In this document: in pieces, positions 24,826 through 33,560 of the stretch
How positions within the stretch are numbered: position 1 is the stretch's first letter
Layout of the letters: the number at the start of each line of letters is the position of its first letter
Origin: Acetobacteraceae bacterium
GTDB lineage: Bacteria; Pseudomonadota; Alphaproteobacteria; Acetobacterales; Acetobacteraceae
Reading direction: 5' to 3'
Assembly (NCBI GenBank): GCA_027487675.1
Contig: JAIYDD010000077.1
Location: 1-53,424 of the forward strand
Length of the DNA stretch: 53,424 bases
The notes under the pieces: model-generated
What the model saw: the letters and a program-made list of their open reading frames with translations, nothing else
Told to the model about the DNA's origin: nothing
The model's database searches: none
Translations under genes and position numbers: made by a program

Positions 24826-26699
24826 GCGGCGGCCCCGATGGCGATCACATGCGGGGGCGGGGGATCTGCGAAGAGTTCCTCGACCAGCGCGCTTCGGCTG
24901 GCCAGCACGGCGCGCTGGTTGATCGAGCCCTTGTCCGTGATTTCCCCCGCATCGAGGGACAACGGCGCCGTCAGCAGCGCCGCGCGCACCACGCGCTGGC
25001 TGCTCGCGGTGGTCTCGGCCGCCAGCGCCGCCAGCTTCTCCGCCAGCGCAGCGCGCAGGCCGGGATGCGTCGCGGGGCTCTCGCCCTTCGGCACCAGGCG
25101 CGCGATGCCTTCGGGTTCGGGCACCAGGATCGCCGCCAGGCAGTCACGGTCCGGCGCGGCCAGCACGACGTCCTTCACGTAGGGCGCAAGCCCGGCGACA
25201 AGCTTCGCGCGCAACGGGCCCACGCTGACCCAGGTGCCGGTCGAGAGCTTGAAGTCCTCCGTGATGCGCCCGTCGAACCTAAAGCCTTTCTGCCAGTCGT
25301 CGCGGTCCAGCGGCACCAGCGCATCGCCGAAGCGGTACCAGCCTTCCTCGTCGAAGGCGGCTTCCGTGGCCTTCGGGTTGCGCCAATAGCCCGGTGTGAT
25401 GGAAGGGCCGCGCACCCGCGCCTCCAGCTTGTCGCCCACCGGCGCGAGCTTGAGGTCCACCCCCGGCACCGGCAGCCCCACCGCGCCCGATTCGGAAAAC
25501 TCCTCGCGCACACAGATCGCAAACGGCGCGGTCTCGGTCGCGCCGAGGCCGGTGATCATCGGCACCTTCGCGCCGACCTCGGCCAGCGCCATCGCATCCA
25601 GCTCGTCCCAGATGTGCTGGGGCAGGCCGGCGGAGGAGTAGAACATCATCTTCACGCCCGCGAAGAAATGCCGGCGCAGCGCGGCGTCGCGCTTCAGGTG
25701 GTGCACCACCTCCTCGAAGCCGCGCGGCACGTTGAAGTAGATGGTCGGCGCGATCTCGCGCAAATTGCGCAGCGACTCCTCGAAGCCGCCCGGCACCGGC
25801 TTGCCGTCATCCATGTAGAGCGTGCCGCCGTTGTACAGCGCGATGCCGACATTGTGGTTGCCGCCGAAGGTGTGGTGCCAGGGCAGCCAGTCCAGCAGCG
25901 TCGGCGGCGCCTCGCCCATGAAGGGGAAGGCTTCCACCAGCATCTGCTGGTTGGAACACAGCATGCGCTGCGTGTTCACCACGCCCTTGGGCATCCCTGT
26001 GGATCCCGAGGTGAACAGGATCTTCGCCGGTGCGTCCGGGTCCACGGCATGCGCCGCCGCGTCCACCGCCGGCGTCGGAAGCGTGGACAGCAGCGCGGCG
26101 AACGGCGTCGCATCGCGGCCCTCGGGCGGGTTGGCGGTGACCACCAGTTCCGTCCCCGCCGGCACCGCCGCCGCGATGGCGCGGCCGAAGCGCGCGCCGT
26201 CGCTGCAGAACACCAGCCCCGGCGTCAGCGTGCCCAGGCAATGCCGCAGCTTCGCGTAATCCGTCGCCAGCAGCGCGTAGCTCGGCGAGACCGGCGCCAC
26301 CGACACGCCGACATGCAGGCAGGCCAGCGTCAGCATCGCCTGCTCCAGGCAGTTGGGCGACAGGATCGCGACAGGCCGTTCCGCCGACAGGCCGCGATCC
26401 AGCAGCGCCTGGCCGATCGCGCGCGCCGCCGCCAGCGCCTTGCGGTAGCCCAGGCGCCGCCATGCGCCGCCATTCGCGGGATCGCGCCTGGCCAGCAGCG
26501 TGCGATCCGGCGCCAGCGCGGCCCAGTGCTCCAGCCGCTCCGTCAGCCGCCGCGGATAGGCGCCGAGCCGCCCCTCGGGCAGCACCAGGATGCTACCATC
26601 CGCGCGGTGCTCGAAGCGCACAGGCCCCGGCCCCAGCCGGCGCGCCGGCGGCATCGCATCGCTGCGCGGCGGCGTCGCCGCCAGCACCCCTGAAGACAT
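24822..26699 (-). CDS. fcs: Feruloyl-CoA synthase-like AMP-forming acyl-CoA ligase
   Basis: 625 residues from the ATG at 26699, which has GGAGGG five bases upstream; 41 further in-frame residues upstream look non-coding and cover the operator. The adenylate-forming motif is LFTSGSTGMPKGVVNTQ. Further ligase motifs are LPWHHTFGGNHN, TGLGATETAP and WYRFGDALVPLD. The C-terminal DGRITEDFKLSTGTWVSVGPLR is characteristic of feruloyl-CoA synthases rather than of general fatty-acid ligases, and length matches (about 620-630). Expected reaction: hydroxycinnamate + ATP + CoA to hydroxycinnamoyl-CoA. Thiolase and thioesterase follow; a MarR gene is divergent. Confidence 0.9.
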   Translation of the reverse strand: MSSGVLAATPPRSDAMPPARRLGPGPVRFEHRADGSILVLPEGRLGAYPRRLTERLEHWAALAPDRTLLARRDPANGGAWRRLGYRKALAAARAIGQALLDRGLSAERPVAILSPNCLEQAMLTLACLHVGVSVAPVSPSYALLATDYAKLRHCLGTLTPGLVFCSDGARFGRAIAAAVPAGTELVVTANPPEGRDATPFAALLSTLPTPAVDAAAHAVDPDAPAKILFTSGSTGMPKGVVNTQRMLCSNQQMLVEAFPFMGEAPPTLLDWLPWHHTFGGNHNVGIALYNGGTLYMDDGKPVPGGFEESLRNLREIAPTIYFNVPRGFEEVVHHLKRDAALRRHFFAGVKMMFYSSAGLPQHIWDELDAMALAEVGAKVPMITGLGATETAPFAICVREEFSESGAVGLPVPGVDLKLAPVGDKLEARVRGPSITPGYWRNPKATEAAFDEEGWYRFGDALVPLDRDDWQKGFRFDGRITEDFKLSTGTWVSVGPLRAKLVAGLAPYVKDVVLAAPDRDCLAAILVPEPEGIARLVPKGESPATHPGLRAALAEKLAALAAETTASSQRVVRAALLTAPLSLDAGEITDKGSINQRAVLASRSALVEELFADPPPPHVIAIGAAA

Positions 26700-26768
26700 C
26701 CCTGTCCCTCCGCCGCGCCCGGGCCGCGCGCTGCCGCCGCCCGGCGAGACCGGATCGCACGGGCCCGC

Positions 26769-26798
26769 GTGACAGGCGGCATTGTTATGGGCCATAAT
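26769..26798. promoter_or_regulatory. Divergent promoter with MarR-type operator
   Basis: Plus-strand promoter GTGACA (26769-26774), 18-base spacer, CATAAT (26793-26798): near consensus. An AT-rich dyad TTATGG-G-CCATAA (26785-26797) overlaps the -10, in a region that is otherwise strongly GC-rich. Candidate minus-strand -10 elements (TATTAT, CATAAC) lie in the same patch. The 140-base gap between fcs (start 26699) and the regulator (start 26840) therefore probably holds one operator controlling both directions, with an aryl-CoA or free acid as inducer. Effector identity is inferred from known regulators of this pathway. Confidence 0.65.
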
Positions 26799-26839
26799 AG
26801 TCGCCAGACCGCAAGCTTCCAAGGGCCGAACCGTCGCCG

Positions 26840-27307
26840 ATGTCCACCGCGCGCAGCCTGCCTGCCGATCCGCAGCCCGATGCCGCGGAGCTGTCGCCGC
26901 TGCACGGCAAGCTCGGCTTCTGGCTGCGGCTTGCGCAGCAGCAGGCCTTCGATGCCTTCCACCGCGCGATGGAACCGCTCGGCCTGACGCCCGGCCGCCT
27001 GGCCGTGCTGCTGCTGGTGGAGGCCAATCCGCGCATGCGCCAGGCCGCGCTGGCGGAGGCGCTGCGCGTCAAGCCCTCGAACCTCACCGTGCTGCTGGCC
27101 GCGCTGGAACAGGAAGGCCTGGTGCGGCGGGCGGAGGACCACGCGAATCGCCGCGCCAACCTCCTCACCCTGACGCCCCCCGGCCGCGCCCTGCTGCAGC
27201 GCGCCAAGGCGGTGGAGGCCGAGGTGGAGGCAGGGCTTGCCGAAGGCCTCGCGCCGGGGCAGCGGGAGGTCCTGATCGAGGCGCTGCGGCGCATCGCGCA
27301 GGCGTGA
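26840..27307 (+). CDS. MarR family transcriptional regulator
   Basis: 155 residues. Winged-helix DNA-binding region spans about residues 45-110: GLTPGRLAVLLLVEANPRMRQ, ALAEALRVKPSNLTVLLAALEQEGLV (recognition helix) and the wing RRAEDHANRRANLLTLTPPG with the conserved D-x-R-type basic turn. Flanking helices mediate dimerisation. It resembles regulators of hydroxycinnamate operons (HcaR/FerR/CouR kind) by context: divergent from fcs, cotranscribed with crotonase and SDR, and with a dyad between the operons. The next gene follows after 35 bases. Confidence 0.92.
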   Translation: MSTARSLPADPQPDAAELSPLHGKLGFWLRLAQQQAFDAFHRAMEPLGLTPGRLAVLLLVEANPRMRQAALAEALRVKPSNLTVLLAALEQEGLVRRAEDHANRRANLLTLTPPGRALLQRAKAVEAEVEAGLAEGLAPGQREVLIEALRRIAQA

Positions 27308-27342
27308 CCGCACGCGCCGCCGCAACAGCACCAGGGGACCGC

Positions 27343-28116
27343 ATGCCGGAACAGCTCGTCAGCCTCGAGATCCGCGACGACGTCGCCTGGATCGGGCTCG
27401 ACCGCCCGCAGAAGCGCAACGCCATCAGCGACGCGCTGCTGGCGGCGCTGGATGCGCGGGTGGAACAGGCGCAGGCCGCGGCCCGCGCACTGGTCGTCTT
27501 CGGTCACGGCCCCTGCTTCTCGGCCGGCCTCGACCTGTCGGAGCACAAGGCGCGCGAACCGGCGGAAGTGTTCCAGCACTCGCGCGGCTGGCACCGCGTC
27601 TTCCGCCGCATCCGCACCGGGCCCGTGCCCGCGATCGCCGCCGTGCACGGCGCCTGCGTCGGCGGCGGCCTGGAACTCGCCGCGGCCTGCCACATCCGCG
27701 TGGCGGAGGAGGGCGCCTTCTTCGCCCTGCCCGAAGGCACCCGCGGCATCTTCGTCGGCGGCGGCGCCAGCGTGCATGTCGCGCGCCTGCTCGGCGCGGC
27801 GCGGATGACCGACATGATGCTGACCGGCCGCGCGCTGGATGCCGCGGCGGCGGAACGCGCCGGCCTCGTCACCTACGTCACCCCGGGCGGGCAGGCGCAG
27901 GCCAAGGCCGCCGAGGTCGCCGCCAAGGTCGCGCGCATGGCGCCGCTCACCGTGATGGGCGTGCTGCAGGCCTTGCCGCGCATCCAGGACATGAGCGAGG
28001 AGGACGGCCTCTTCGTCGAAAGCATGATGGCCGCGCTGGCCCAGACGGGCCGGGACGCGCAGGAACGCCTGGCCGCCTTCCTCGAGAAGCGCGCGCCCAA
28101 GGCTGGGGAGGGCTGA
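27343..28116 (+). CDS. Enoyl-CoA hydratase/isomerase (crotonase) family protein
   Basis: 257 residues from the ATG at 27343 with AGGGGA five bases upstream; a GTG at 27304 overlapping the marR stop is an alternative. Crotonase features: LDRPQKRNAISDALL, the oxyanion loop FSAGLDLSEHK, HGACVGGGLELAAACHIRVA with the first catalytic-type Glu, and FALPEGTRGIFVGGG with the second Glu. Context suggests hydration of a cinnamoyl-CoA to the 3-hydroxy-3-arylpropionyl-CoA. It does not look like the hydratase-lyase Ech/HCHL (no GGGFSPLVACD-type region), which supports a beta-oxidative rather than lyase route. Confidence 0.92.
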   Translation: MPEQLVSLEIRDDVAWIGLDRPQKRNAISDALLAALDARVEQAQAAARALVVFGHGPCFSAGLDLSEHKAREPAEVFQHSRGWHRVFRRIRTGPVPAIAAVHGACVGGGLELAAACHIRVAEEGAFFALPEGTRGIFVGGGASVHVARLLGAARMTDMMLTGRALDAAAAERAGLVTYVTPGGQAQAKAAEVAAKVARMAPLTVMGVLQALPRIQDMSEEDGLFVESMMAALAQTGRDAQERLAAFLEKRAPKAGEG

Positions 28117-28118
28117 GC

Positions 28119-28877
28119 ATGGACCTGAACGGCGCATCGGCGATCGTCACCGGCGGCGGATCGGGCCTGGGCGCCGCGACGGCGGAAGCCCTGGCCAAGG
28201 CCGGCGCGCAGGTCACCGTCTTCGACATCAACCAGGCGGCGGCGGACGCGGTCGCGGCGCGCATCGGCGGCGTCGCGGCCGTGGGCGACGTGGCCGAGGA
28301 AGCCGCGCTCTCGGCCGCCGTGCGGCAGGCCGCGTCGCGCGCGCCGCTGCGGATCGCGGTGGCCTGTGCCGGCATCGCGCCCGCCGCGCGCGTCGCCGGC
28401 CGCAACGGCCCGCATGACCTGGCGCTGTTCGAGCGCGTGATCCGCGTCAATCTCGTCGGCACCTTCAACCTGCTGCGGCTGGCCGCCGCCGCGATGACCG
28501 AGACGCAGGCGCAGGCAAGCGGCGAGCGCGGCCTGGTGGTCTGCACCGCCTCCATCGCGGCCTATGAAGGCCAGATCGGCCAGGCGGCCTATGCGGCATC
28601 CAAGGGCGGCGTGGTCGGGCTCACGCTGCCGGCGGCGCGGGAACTCGCGCGGTTCGGCGTGCGCGTCGTGACCCTCGCCCCCGGCCTGTTCCACACCCCC
28701 CTGATGGACACGCTGACGCCGGAAGCGCGCGACAGCCTGGGCAAGCTGCCGCTTTTCCCGCAGCGGCTCGGCCGGCCGGAGGAATTCGCGGCGATGGTGC
28801 TGGCGATCGCCGCGAACCCGGTGCTGAACGGGGAGACGATCCGGCTCGACGGGGCGCTGCGCCTGCCGCCGGCGTGA
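28119..28877 (+). CDS. SDR family oxidoreductase, 3-hydroxyacyl-CoA dehydrogenase (HSD17B10-like)
   Basis: 252 residues, starting two bases after the crotonase stop. Rossmann motif TGGGSGLGAATAEALAK, acidic FDINQ after beta-2 (NAD rather than NADP preference), the CTASIAAYEGQ serine, the YAASKGG Tyr/Lys pair and APGLFHTPLMD after. The pattern VFDINQAAADAVAARIGG and TLTPEARDSLGKLPLFPQRLGRPEEFAAMV matches type II 3-hydroxyacyl-CoA dehydrogenases. In this cluster it would oxidise the 3-hydroxyacyl-CoA made by the crotonase to the 3-oxo-acyl-CoA used by the thiolase. It is the last gene of its operon. Confidence 0.94.
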   Translation: MDLNGASAIVTGGGSGLGAATAEALAKAGAQVTVFDINQAAADAVAARIGGVAAVGDVAEEAALSAAVRQAASRAPLRIAVACAGIAPAARVAGRNGPHDLALFERVIRVNLVGTFNLLRLAAAAMTETQAQASGERGLVVCTASIAAYEGQIGQAAYAASKGGVVGLTLPAARELARFGVRVVTLAPGLFHTPLMDTLTPEARDSLGKLPLFPQRLGRPEEFAAMVLAIAANPVLNGETIRLDGALRLPPA

Positions 28878-29059
28878 AACCTGATGAAATCCTGCCACGC
28901 GGGCGATGCGGTTATCCTGGGGTGACTTTCTTCATCGTTTTGTAAACAAGCCTCCATCGAATCTCGCGCTCCGGTGTGGGAGTTGGCGCCCGTGAGGGGG
29001 CCGCCGGTAGAACGCGGGCGGTCCTCCGTCGCCACGAACTCAGCCGGCAGGAACGCATC
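28878..29059. other. Upstream region of the large secreted protein
   Basis: 182 bases without a gene. An AT-rich patch at about 28927-28962 (including TTTTGTAAACAAG) stands out from its surroundings and is the most likely promoter area, but I cannot assign -35/-10 hexamers or a Pho box. AGGAACGCATC just before the ATG at 29060 gives a weak ribosome binding site. Confidence 0.35.
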
Positions 29060-32000
29060 ATGTCCGCCTCGATCGTCCCGAACTACGCCCTCAACATGCA
29101 GGCCATCGGCAACCTTGCGTTGCCCGGCGCCGAGATCTCGGCCTTCGACCCGGCGAGCGATCGCCTGTACATGACGTCGAACCTCGGCATCACCATCATC
29201 GACCTGAGCAACCCGGCGGCGCCGGTGGCGGTGTCCACCTTCAACCTGCAGGGCGCGCCCTATGGGGCGGTCAGCACCGATGTCTCCTCGGTGGCGATCA
29301 AGAACGGCATCGTCGCGATGGCGGTGCAGAACCCGAACAAGAATGCCAACGGCCAGGTGGTGTTCCTCGACGCTGCGACCGGCAACTTCCTCGGCAAGGT
29401 CACCGTCGGCGCGCATCCCGACATGCTGACCTTCACGCCCGACGGCACCAAGGTGCTGGTGGCGAACGAGGCCGAGTACCTCAACAACGACGGCGGCCCG
29501 GGCACCGGCGACGGCTCGGTCTCCATCATCGACATCTCGGGCGGCGTCGCCTCCGCCACCGTCCAGACCGCCGGCTTCGGCGGCTTCGACGCCGCGGCGC
29601 TGCGCGCCGAGGGCGTGCGCGTCGCCGTGGGCCAGACCGCGGCGCGCGACCTCGAGCCCGAGTACATCGCGATCTCGCCGGACGGCACCACCGCGCTGGT
29701 CACCCTGCAGGAAGCCAACGCGGTCGCCATCCTCGACATCGCGACGGCGACCTTCACCGACATCAAGTCGCTCGGCCTGAAGGATTTCAGCACGCTGCTG
29801 GCCGATTTCAGCGACCGCGACGACGCGGCGGGCACCGGCAACGCGCTGAAGCTCGAGACCGGCAACCCGGTCTTCGGCGTCTACATGCCGGACGCGATCG
29901 CCAGCTTCTCCTCGGGCGGCCAGACCTACTACGTGATCGCCAACGAGGGCGATGACCGCAACGACTTCGTCAATCCGAACGAGGTCGTCTCGCTCTCCTC
30001 CAACAGCTACAACTTGGACGACGCCACCTTCCCCAACGAGGCGACGCTGAAGCTCAACTCCGAGCTCGGCCGCCTCAACGTCATCAACACGCCCGGCCTG
30101 AACGGCGACACCGACAATGACGGCGACATCGACCAGATCCTGACGCTCGGCGGCCGCTCCTTCTCCATCCTCGATGCCGATGGCGACATGGTCTACGACA
30201 GCGGCGACATGATCGAGCGCATCGTCGCCAAGATGGTGCAGGACGGCACCTTCCCGCTCAGCGTCTTCGACGGCCGCAGCGACAACAAGGGCCCCGAGCC
30301 CGAAGGCGTGACGATCGGCGAGATCGACGGCAAGACCTATGCCTTCATCGGCCTGGAGCGCGCCAACCAGTCGCTGGTCTTCGACCTGACCAACCCGCTC
30401 GCCCCGGTCTATGTCGGCCCGGCCAGCCGCACCGGCGACATCTCGCCGGAAGGCACGCTGTTCATCTCCGCCGCCGACAGCCCGACCGGCACGCCGCTCT
30501 ACGTGCAGAGCAACGAAGGGGCTGACGGCGTCAACGCCTCCGTCACCGTCTTCGAGGCCAAGCCGACCTTCACGCTGCAGATCCTGCACGGTTCCGACTT
30601 CGAGGCCGGCCTGCTCGCCGTGGACCGCGCGAAGAACTTCGCCGCCATCACCGACGCGCTCGAAGACACCTACACCAACTCCATCACGCTCTCCTCCGGC
30701 GACAATTTCATCCCCGGCCCCTTCCTCGCCGCCGGCACGGATGCCGCGGTGCGCAACGCCTTCCGCGCCTATTGGGAGCAGGAGCTGGGCCTCGCCCCGG
30801 GCACGTTGGTCAACCTGAACAACGACCAGTTCGCCCGCGTCGACCTCGCCATCCTGAACGAGATCGGCATCCAGGCCTCGGTCCTCGGCAACCATGAGTT
30901 CGACCTCGGCCCGAATTCGGTCGCGCAGGCGATCGACATGGTGGCGCCGGCGACGAGCGGCTCCTTCAACTTTACCGGCGCCGCGCGCGTCACCAACATC
31001 GGCGCGCAGTTCCCCTATCTCTCGGCCAACATCAACTTCGCGCCCGAGAGCACGCTCTCCGGCCTCTTCACCGCGACCCGCCGCGACGCGGCGAGCTACG
31101 CCACCACCGCCGCCGACCTGGTCAACGACGCGACGGTCACCGCGGAAGCCGCCGACCAGCAGATCTCGCCCTGGACCACCATCACCGAGAATGGCGAGAT
31201 CATCGGCGTGCTCGGCGCCACCACGCAGATCCTCCGGTCGATCTCCACGACCGGCAACCTGACGATGGTGAACGACGCCGACGGCATCGACGACAACGAC
31301 ATGACGGAGCTGGCCGGCATCCTCCAGCCCTATGTCGACCAGATGACGGCGGCGGGGATCAACAAGATCATCCTGCTCAGCCACCTTCAGCAGTACCAGT
31401 TCGAGCTGGAGCTGGCGACGAAGCTCTCCGGCGTCGACATCATCATCGCCGGCGGCAGCCACCAGGTCTTCGCCGACGGCACCGACACGCTGCGGCCGGG
31501 CGATACCGCCGCGCAGGGCTATCCGGAATTCCGCACCGGCGCCGACGGCAAGACCGTCGCGGTGGTGAACACCGGCGGCGAATACAGCTATGTCGGCCGC
31601 CTCGTCGTCACCTTCGACCACCAGGGCAACATCATTCCCGCCAGCGTCGACCCGGCGGTGTCCGGCGCCTACGCCACCACCGACGCGGTGGTGGACCAGG
31701 TCGCCGGCGACGGCGACGGCGTGCTGAGCCAGGCCGAGCAGGACGCGATCTTCGCCGACGGCACCCGCGGCGGCGAGGTGAAGCAGCTGACCGACGCGGT
31801 CGGCGCCGTCATCAATGCCAAGGACGGCGTGCTGGTCGGCTACACCGACGTCTTCCTGGAAGGCCGCCGCAACGAGGTGCGCTCCGAGGAGACCAACTTC
31901 GGCAACCTCACCGCCGACGCCAACCGCTGGGCCGCCAGCCTGGCGACCGGCGAGGTGATCCAGGTCGGCCTGAAGAATGGCGGCGGCATCCGCGCCGAGA

Positions 32001-33418
32001 TCGGCGTGGTCGCCGGCCAGCCGATCCCCTCCGAACTGCCCCCGCAGGCGAACCCGGCGGCCGGCAAGCCGACGGGCGCGATCAGCCAGCTCGACGTCGA
32101 GAACTCGCTGCGCTTCAACAACGGCATCTCGGTCGTCTCCTTCACCGCCAGCAACCTCGACAAGCTGATCGAGAACACCATCCGCACCGCCGGCCCGGGC
32201 CTGACGCCGGGCTCCTTCCCACAGATCAGCGGCCTGAACTTCTCCTGGGACAAGGACCTCGCCGCCGGCAGCCGCGTGCAGAACATGGCGCTGGTGAACG
32301 ATGCGGGTCAGGTGCTCGACATCATCGTCGAGAATGGCGCGCTGGTCGGCGACGCCTCGCGCCTCATCCGCGTCGCGCTGCTGAACTTCAACCTCGATGG
32401 CGGCGCGAATGGCGGCGACAACTGGCTGCTGAACCTGGACGACCAGGATCTGGTGACCGCCGGCGTGCAGCGCTTCACCAACCGCGTGAACCTCTTCGAT
32501 CCGCTGGTGGCGACGCCCGGCTTCGCCACCGCCGGCCGCGAGCAGAAGATCTTCTCCGACTACATGACGACCTTCTTCGGCACGCCGGCCGCGGCCTTCG
32601 ACATCGCCGACACCGCCCCGGCGCTGGACGGGCGCATCCAGAACCTCGACGTCCGCGCCGACACGGTGCTGCTGGAGACCATCGCCGGCACCGCCGTGTC
32701 GGAGTCGATCAGCGGCACCGCCGGCTATGACAGCATCACCGGCGCCGACGGCAACGATACCGTCACCGGCCTCGGCGGCCGCGACACGATCGACCTCGGC
32801 GCCGGCCGCGACAGCGCCGATGGCGGGCTCGGCGACGACAGCATCGGCGGCGGCGGCAGCGCCGACACCGTCCGCGGCGGCGAGGGCTCCGATACCCTCG
32901 ACGGCGGCGCGGGCAACGACCGTGTCCACGGCGACGCCGGCGACGACATGCTGTTCGGCGGCGACAACAATGACCTTCTCGACGGCGGCGATGGCAACGA
33001 CATGCTCGATGGCGGCCGCGGCAGCGACGTGGTGACGGGCGGCGCAGGCAACGACACGCTCGTCGGCGGCGCGCTCGGCGATACCGTGTCCGGCGGCGAC
33101 GGGCTCGATGTCTTCCGCTACCTGGTGGAAAGCGAAAGCTTCGACAGCAGCCCCTCTCGCCTCGACGTCATCGAGGATTTCGTCCGCGGCGAGGACCTGA
33201 TCGACCTCGCCTTCGACGCCAACCGTCCGCTCGCCGGCATGCAGGACTTCGTCTTCACCGCCGGCAGCTTCGCGTCCAACCAGCCGGGCCGCGTCCGGGT
33301 GGAGACAGTGGTGGACGGCGTGATGGTCTACGCCAACACCGACAACGACAGCGCCGCCGAATTCGCGCTGATGGTCCGCGGCGTCACGACGCTCGACGCC
33401 ACCGACTTCATCCTCTGA
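29060..33418 (+). CDS. Large RTX protein: choice-of-anchor I propeller, 5'-nucleotidase domains, RTX tail
   Basis: 1452 residues from the ATG at 29060, no N-terminal signal peptide. Residues 1-500 form a choice-of-anchor-I-type beta-propeller (repeated units such as VSIIDISGG, YIAISPDGTTALVTLQEANAV, GPEPEGVTIGEIDGKTYAF). Residues about 505-830 are a metallophosphatase with HGSDFEAG (H510), SSGDNFIPGP, LGNHEFDLG (H612) and IIAGGSHQVF (H801). Residues about 920-1160 are a 5'-nucleotidase C-terminal domain (NFGNLTADANRW, LKNGGGIRAEI, NSLRFNNGISVVSF). About 14 glycine-aspartate RTX nonapeptides follow (1210-1350), then a C-terminal region DVIEDFVRGEDLIDL and DATDFIL typical of type I secretion. 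Probably an extracellular Ca2+-dependent phosphoesterase for nucleotide phosphorus scavenging. No ABC/MFP/TolC exporter genes are in the window. Confidence 0.93.
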   Translation: MSASIVPNYALNMQAIGNLALPGAEISAFDPASDRLYMTSNLGITIIDLSNPAAPVAVSTFNLQGAPYGAVSTDVSSVAIKNGIVAMAVQNPNKNANGQVVFLDAATGNFLGKVTVGAHPDMLTFTPDGTKVLVANEAEYLNNDGGPGTGDGSVSIIDISGGVASATVQTAGFGGFDAAALRAEGVRVAVGQTAARDLEPEYIAISPDGTTALVTLQEANAVAILDIATATFTDIKSLGLKDFSTLLADFSDRDDAAGTGNALKLETGNPVFGVYMPDAIASFSSGGQTYYVIANEGDDRNDFVNPNEVVSLSSNSYNLDDATFPNEATLKLNSELGRLNVINTPGLNGDTDNDGDIDQILTLGGRSFSILDADGDMVYDSGDMIERIVAKMVQDGTFPLSVFDGRSDNKGPEPEGVTIGEIDGKTYAFIGLERANQSLVFDLTNPLAPVYVGPASRTGDISPEGTLFISAADSPTGTPLYVQSNEGADGVNASVTVFEAKPTFTLQILHGSDFEAGLLAVDRAKNFAAITDALEDTYTNSITLSSGDNFIPGPFLAAGTDAAVRNAFRAYWEQELGLAPGTLVNLNNDQFARVDLAILNEIGIQASVLGNHEFDLGPNSVAQAIDMVAPATSGSFNFTGAARVTNIGAQFPYLSANINFAPESTLSGLFTATRRDAASYATTAADLVNDATVTAEAADQQISPWTTITENGEIIGVLGATTQILRSISTTGNLTMVNDADGIDDNDMTELAGILQPYVDQMTAAGINKIILLSHLQQYQFELELATKLSGVDIIIAGGSHQVFADGTDTLRPGDTAAQGYPEFRTGADGKTVAVVNTGGEYSYVGRLVVTFDHQGNIIPASVDPAVSGAYATTDAVVDQVAGDGDGVLSQAEQDAIFADGTRGGEVKQLTDAVGAVINAKDGVLVGYTDVFLEGRRNEVRSEETNFGNLTADANRWAASLATGEVIQVGLKNGGGIRAEIGVVAGQPIPSELPPQANPAAGKPTGAISQLDVENSLRFNNGISVVSFTASNLDKLIENTIRTAGPGLTPGSFPQISGLNFSWDKDLAAGSRVQNMALVNDAGQVLDIIVENGALVGDASRLIRVALLNFNLDGGANGGDNWLLNLDDQDLVTAGVQRFTNRVNLFDPLVATPGFATAGREQKIFSDYMTTFFGTPAAAFDIADTAPALDGRIQNLDVRADTVLLETIAGTAVSESISGTAGYDSITGADGNDTVTGLGGRDTIDLGAGRDSADGGLGDDSIGGGGSADTVRGGEGSDTLDGGAGNDRVHGDAGDDMLFGGDNNDLLDGGDGNDMLDGGRGSDVVTGGAGNDTLVGGALGDTVSGGDGLDVFRYLVESESFDSSPSRLDVIEDFVRGEDLIDLAFDANRPLAGMQDFVFTAGSFASNQPGRVRVETVVDGVMVYANTDNDSAAEFALMVRGVTTLDATDFIL
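32690..33110 (+). repeat. RTX calcium-binding nonapeptide repeats (within the large secreted protein)
   Basis: Tandem units of the form GGxGxDxLx (for example GGAGNDRVHG, GGDGNDMLDG, GGAGNDTLVG), about 14 in register from roughly residue 1210 to 1350. In known proteins these bind Ca2+ outside the cell and fold into a parallel beta-roll that follows type I export. Confidence 0.9.
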
Positions 33419-33424
33419 CCGCGA

Positions 33425-33455
33425 CCGGCCGGGCGGGTCCCACCCGCCCGGCCGG
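33425..33455 (+). terminator. Terminator-like hairpin after the RTX gene
   Basis: Perfect 14-bp arms CCGGCCGGGCGGGT and ACCCGCCCGGCCGG with loop CCC, six bases after the stop codon. No T-run follows, as is common in very GC-rich genomes. Confidence 0.75.
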
Positions 33456-33560
33456 CGCCAGCCCGATCACGGCTTGCGCCCCGCGCCGCGTTGCGACAAG
33501 AACGAAGGCGGGCGGCGGCCGGGCATGGCGCCGCCGCAGCCGGGCAGAGGGGGCAAGGCG

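Noticed and set aside
26700-26822. Longer start (26822) for the feruloyl-CoA-synthase-like protein
   Set aside because: The extra residues cover the AT-rich operator/promoter and have no homology pattern. The ATG at 26699 has a good Shine-Dalgarno.
28589-32929. 1446-codon minus-strand ORF opposite the RTX protein
   Set aside because: The Val/Ala/Asp/Gly repeats are the reverse-complement shadow of the RTX gene's codons. The plus frame has full domain content.
32690-33110. DNA-level tandem repeat in the RTX region as a mobile or satellite element
   Set aside because: The periodicity follows from the RTX nonapeptide coding and the units are divergent at DNA level.
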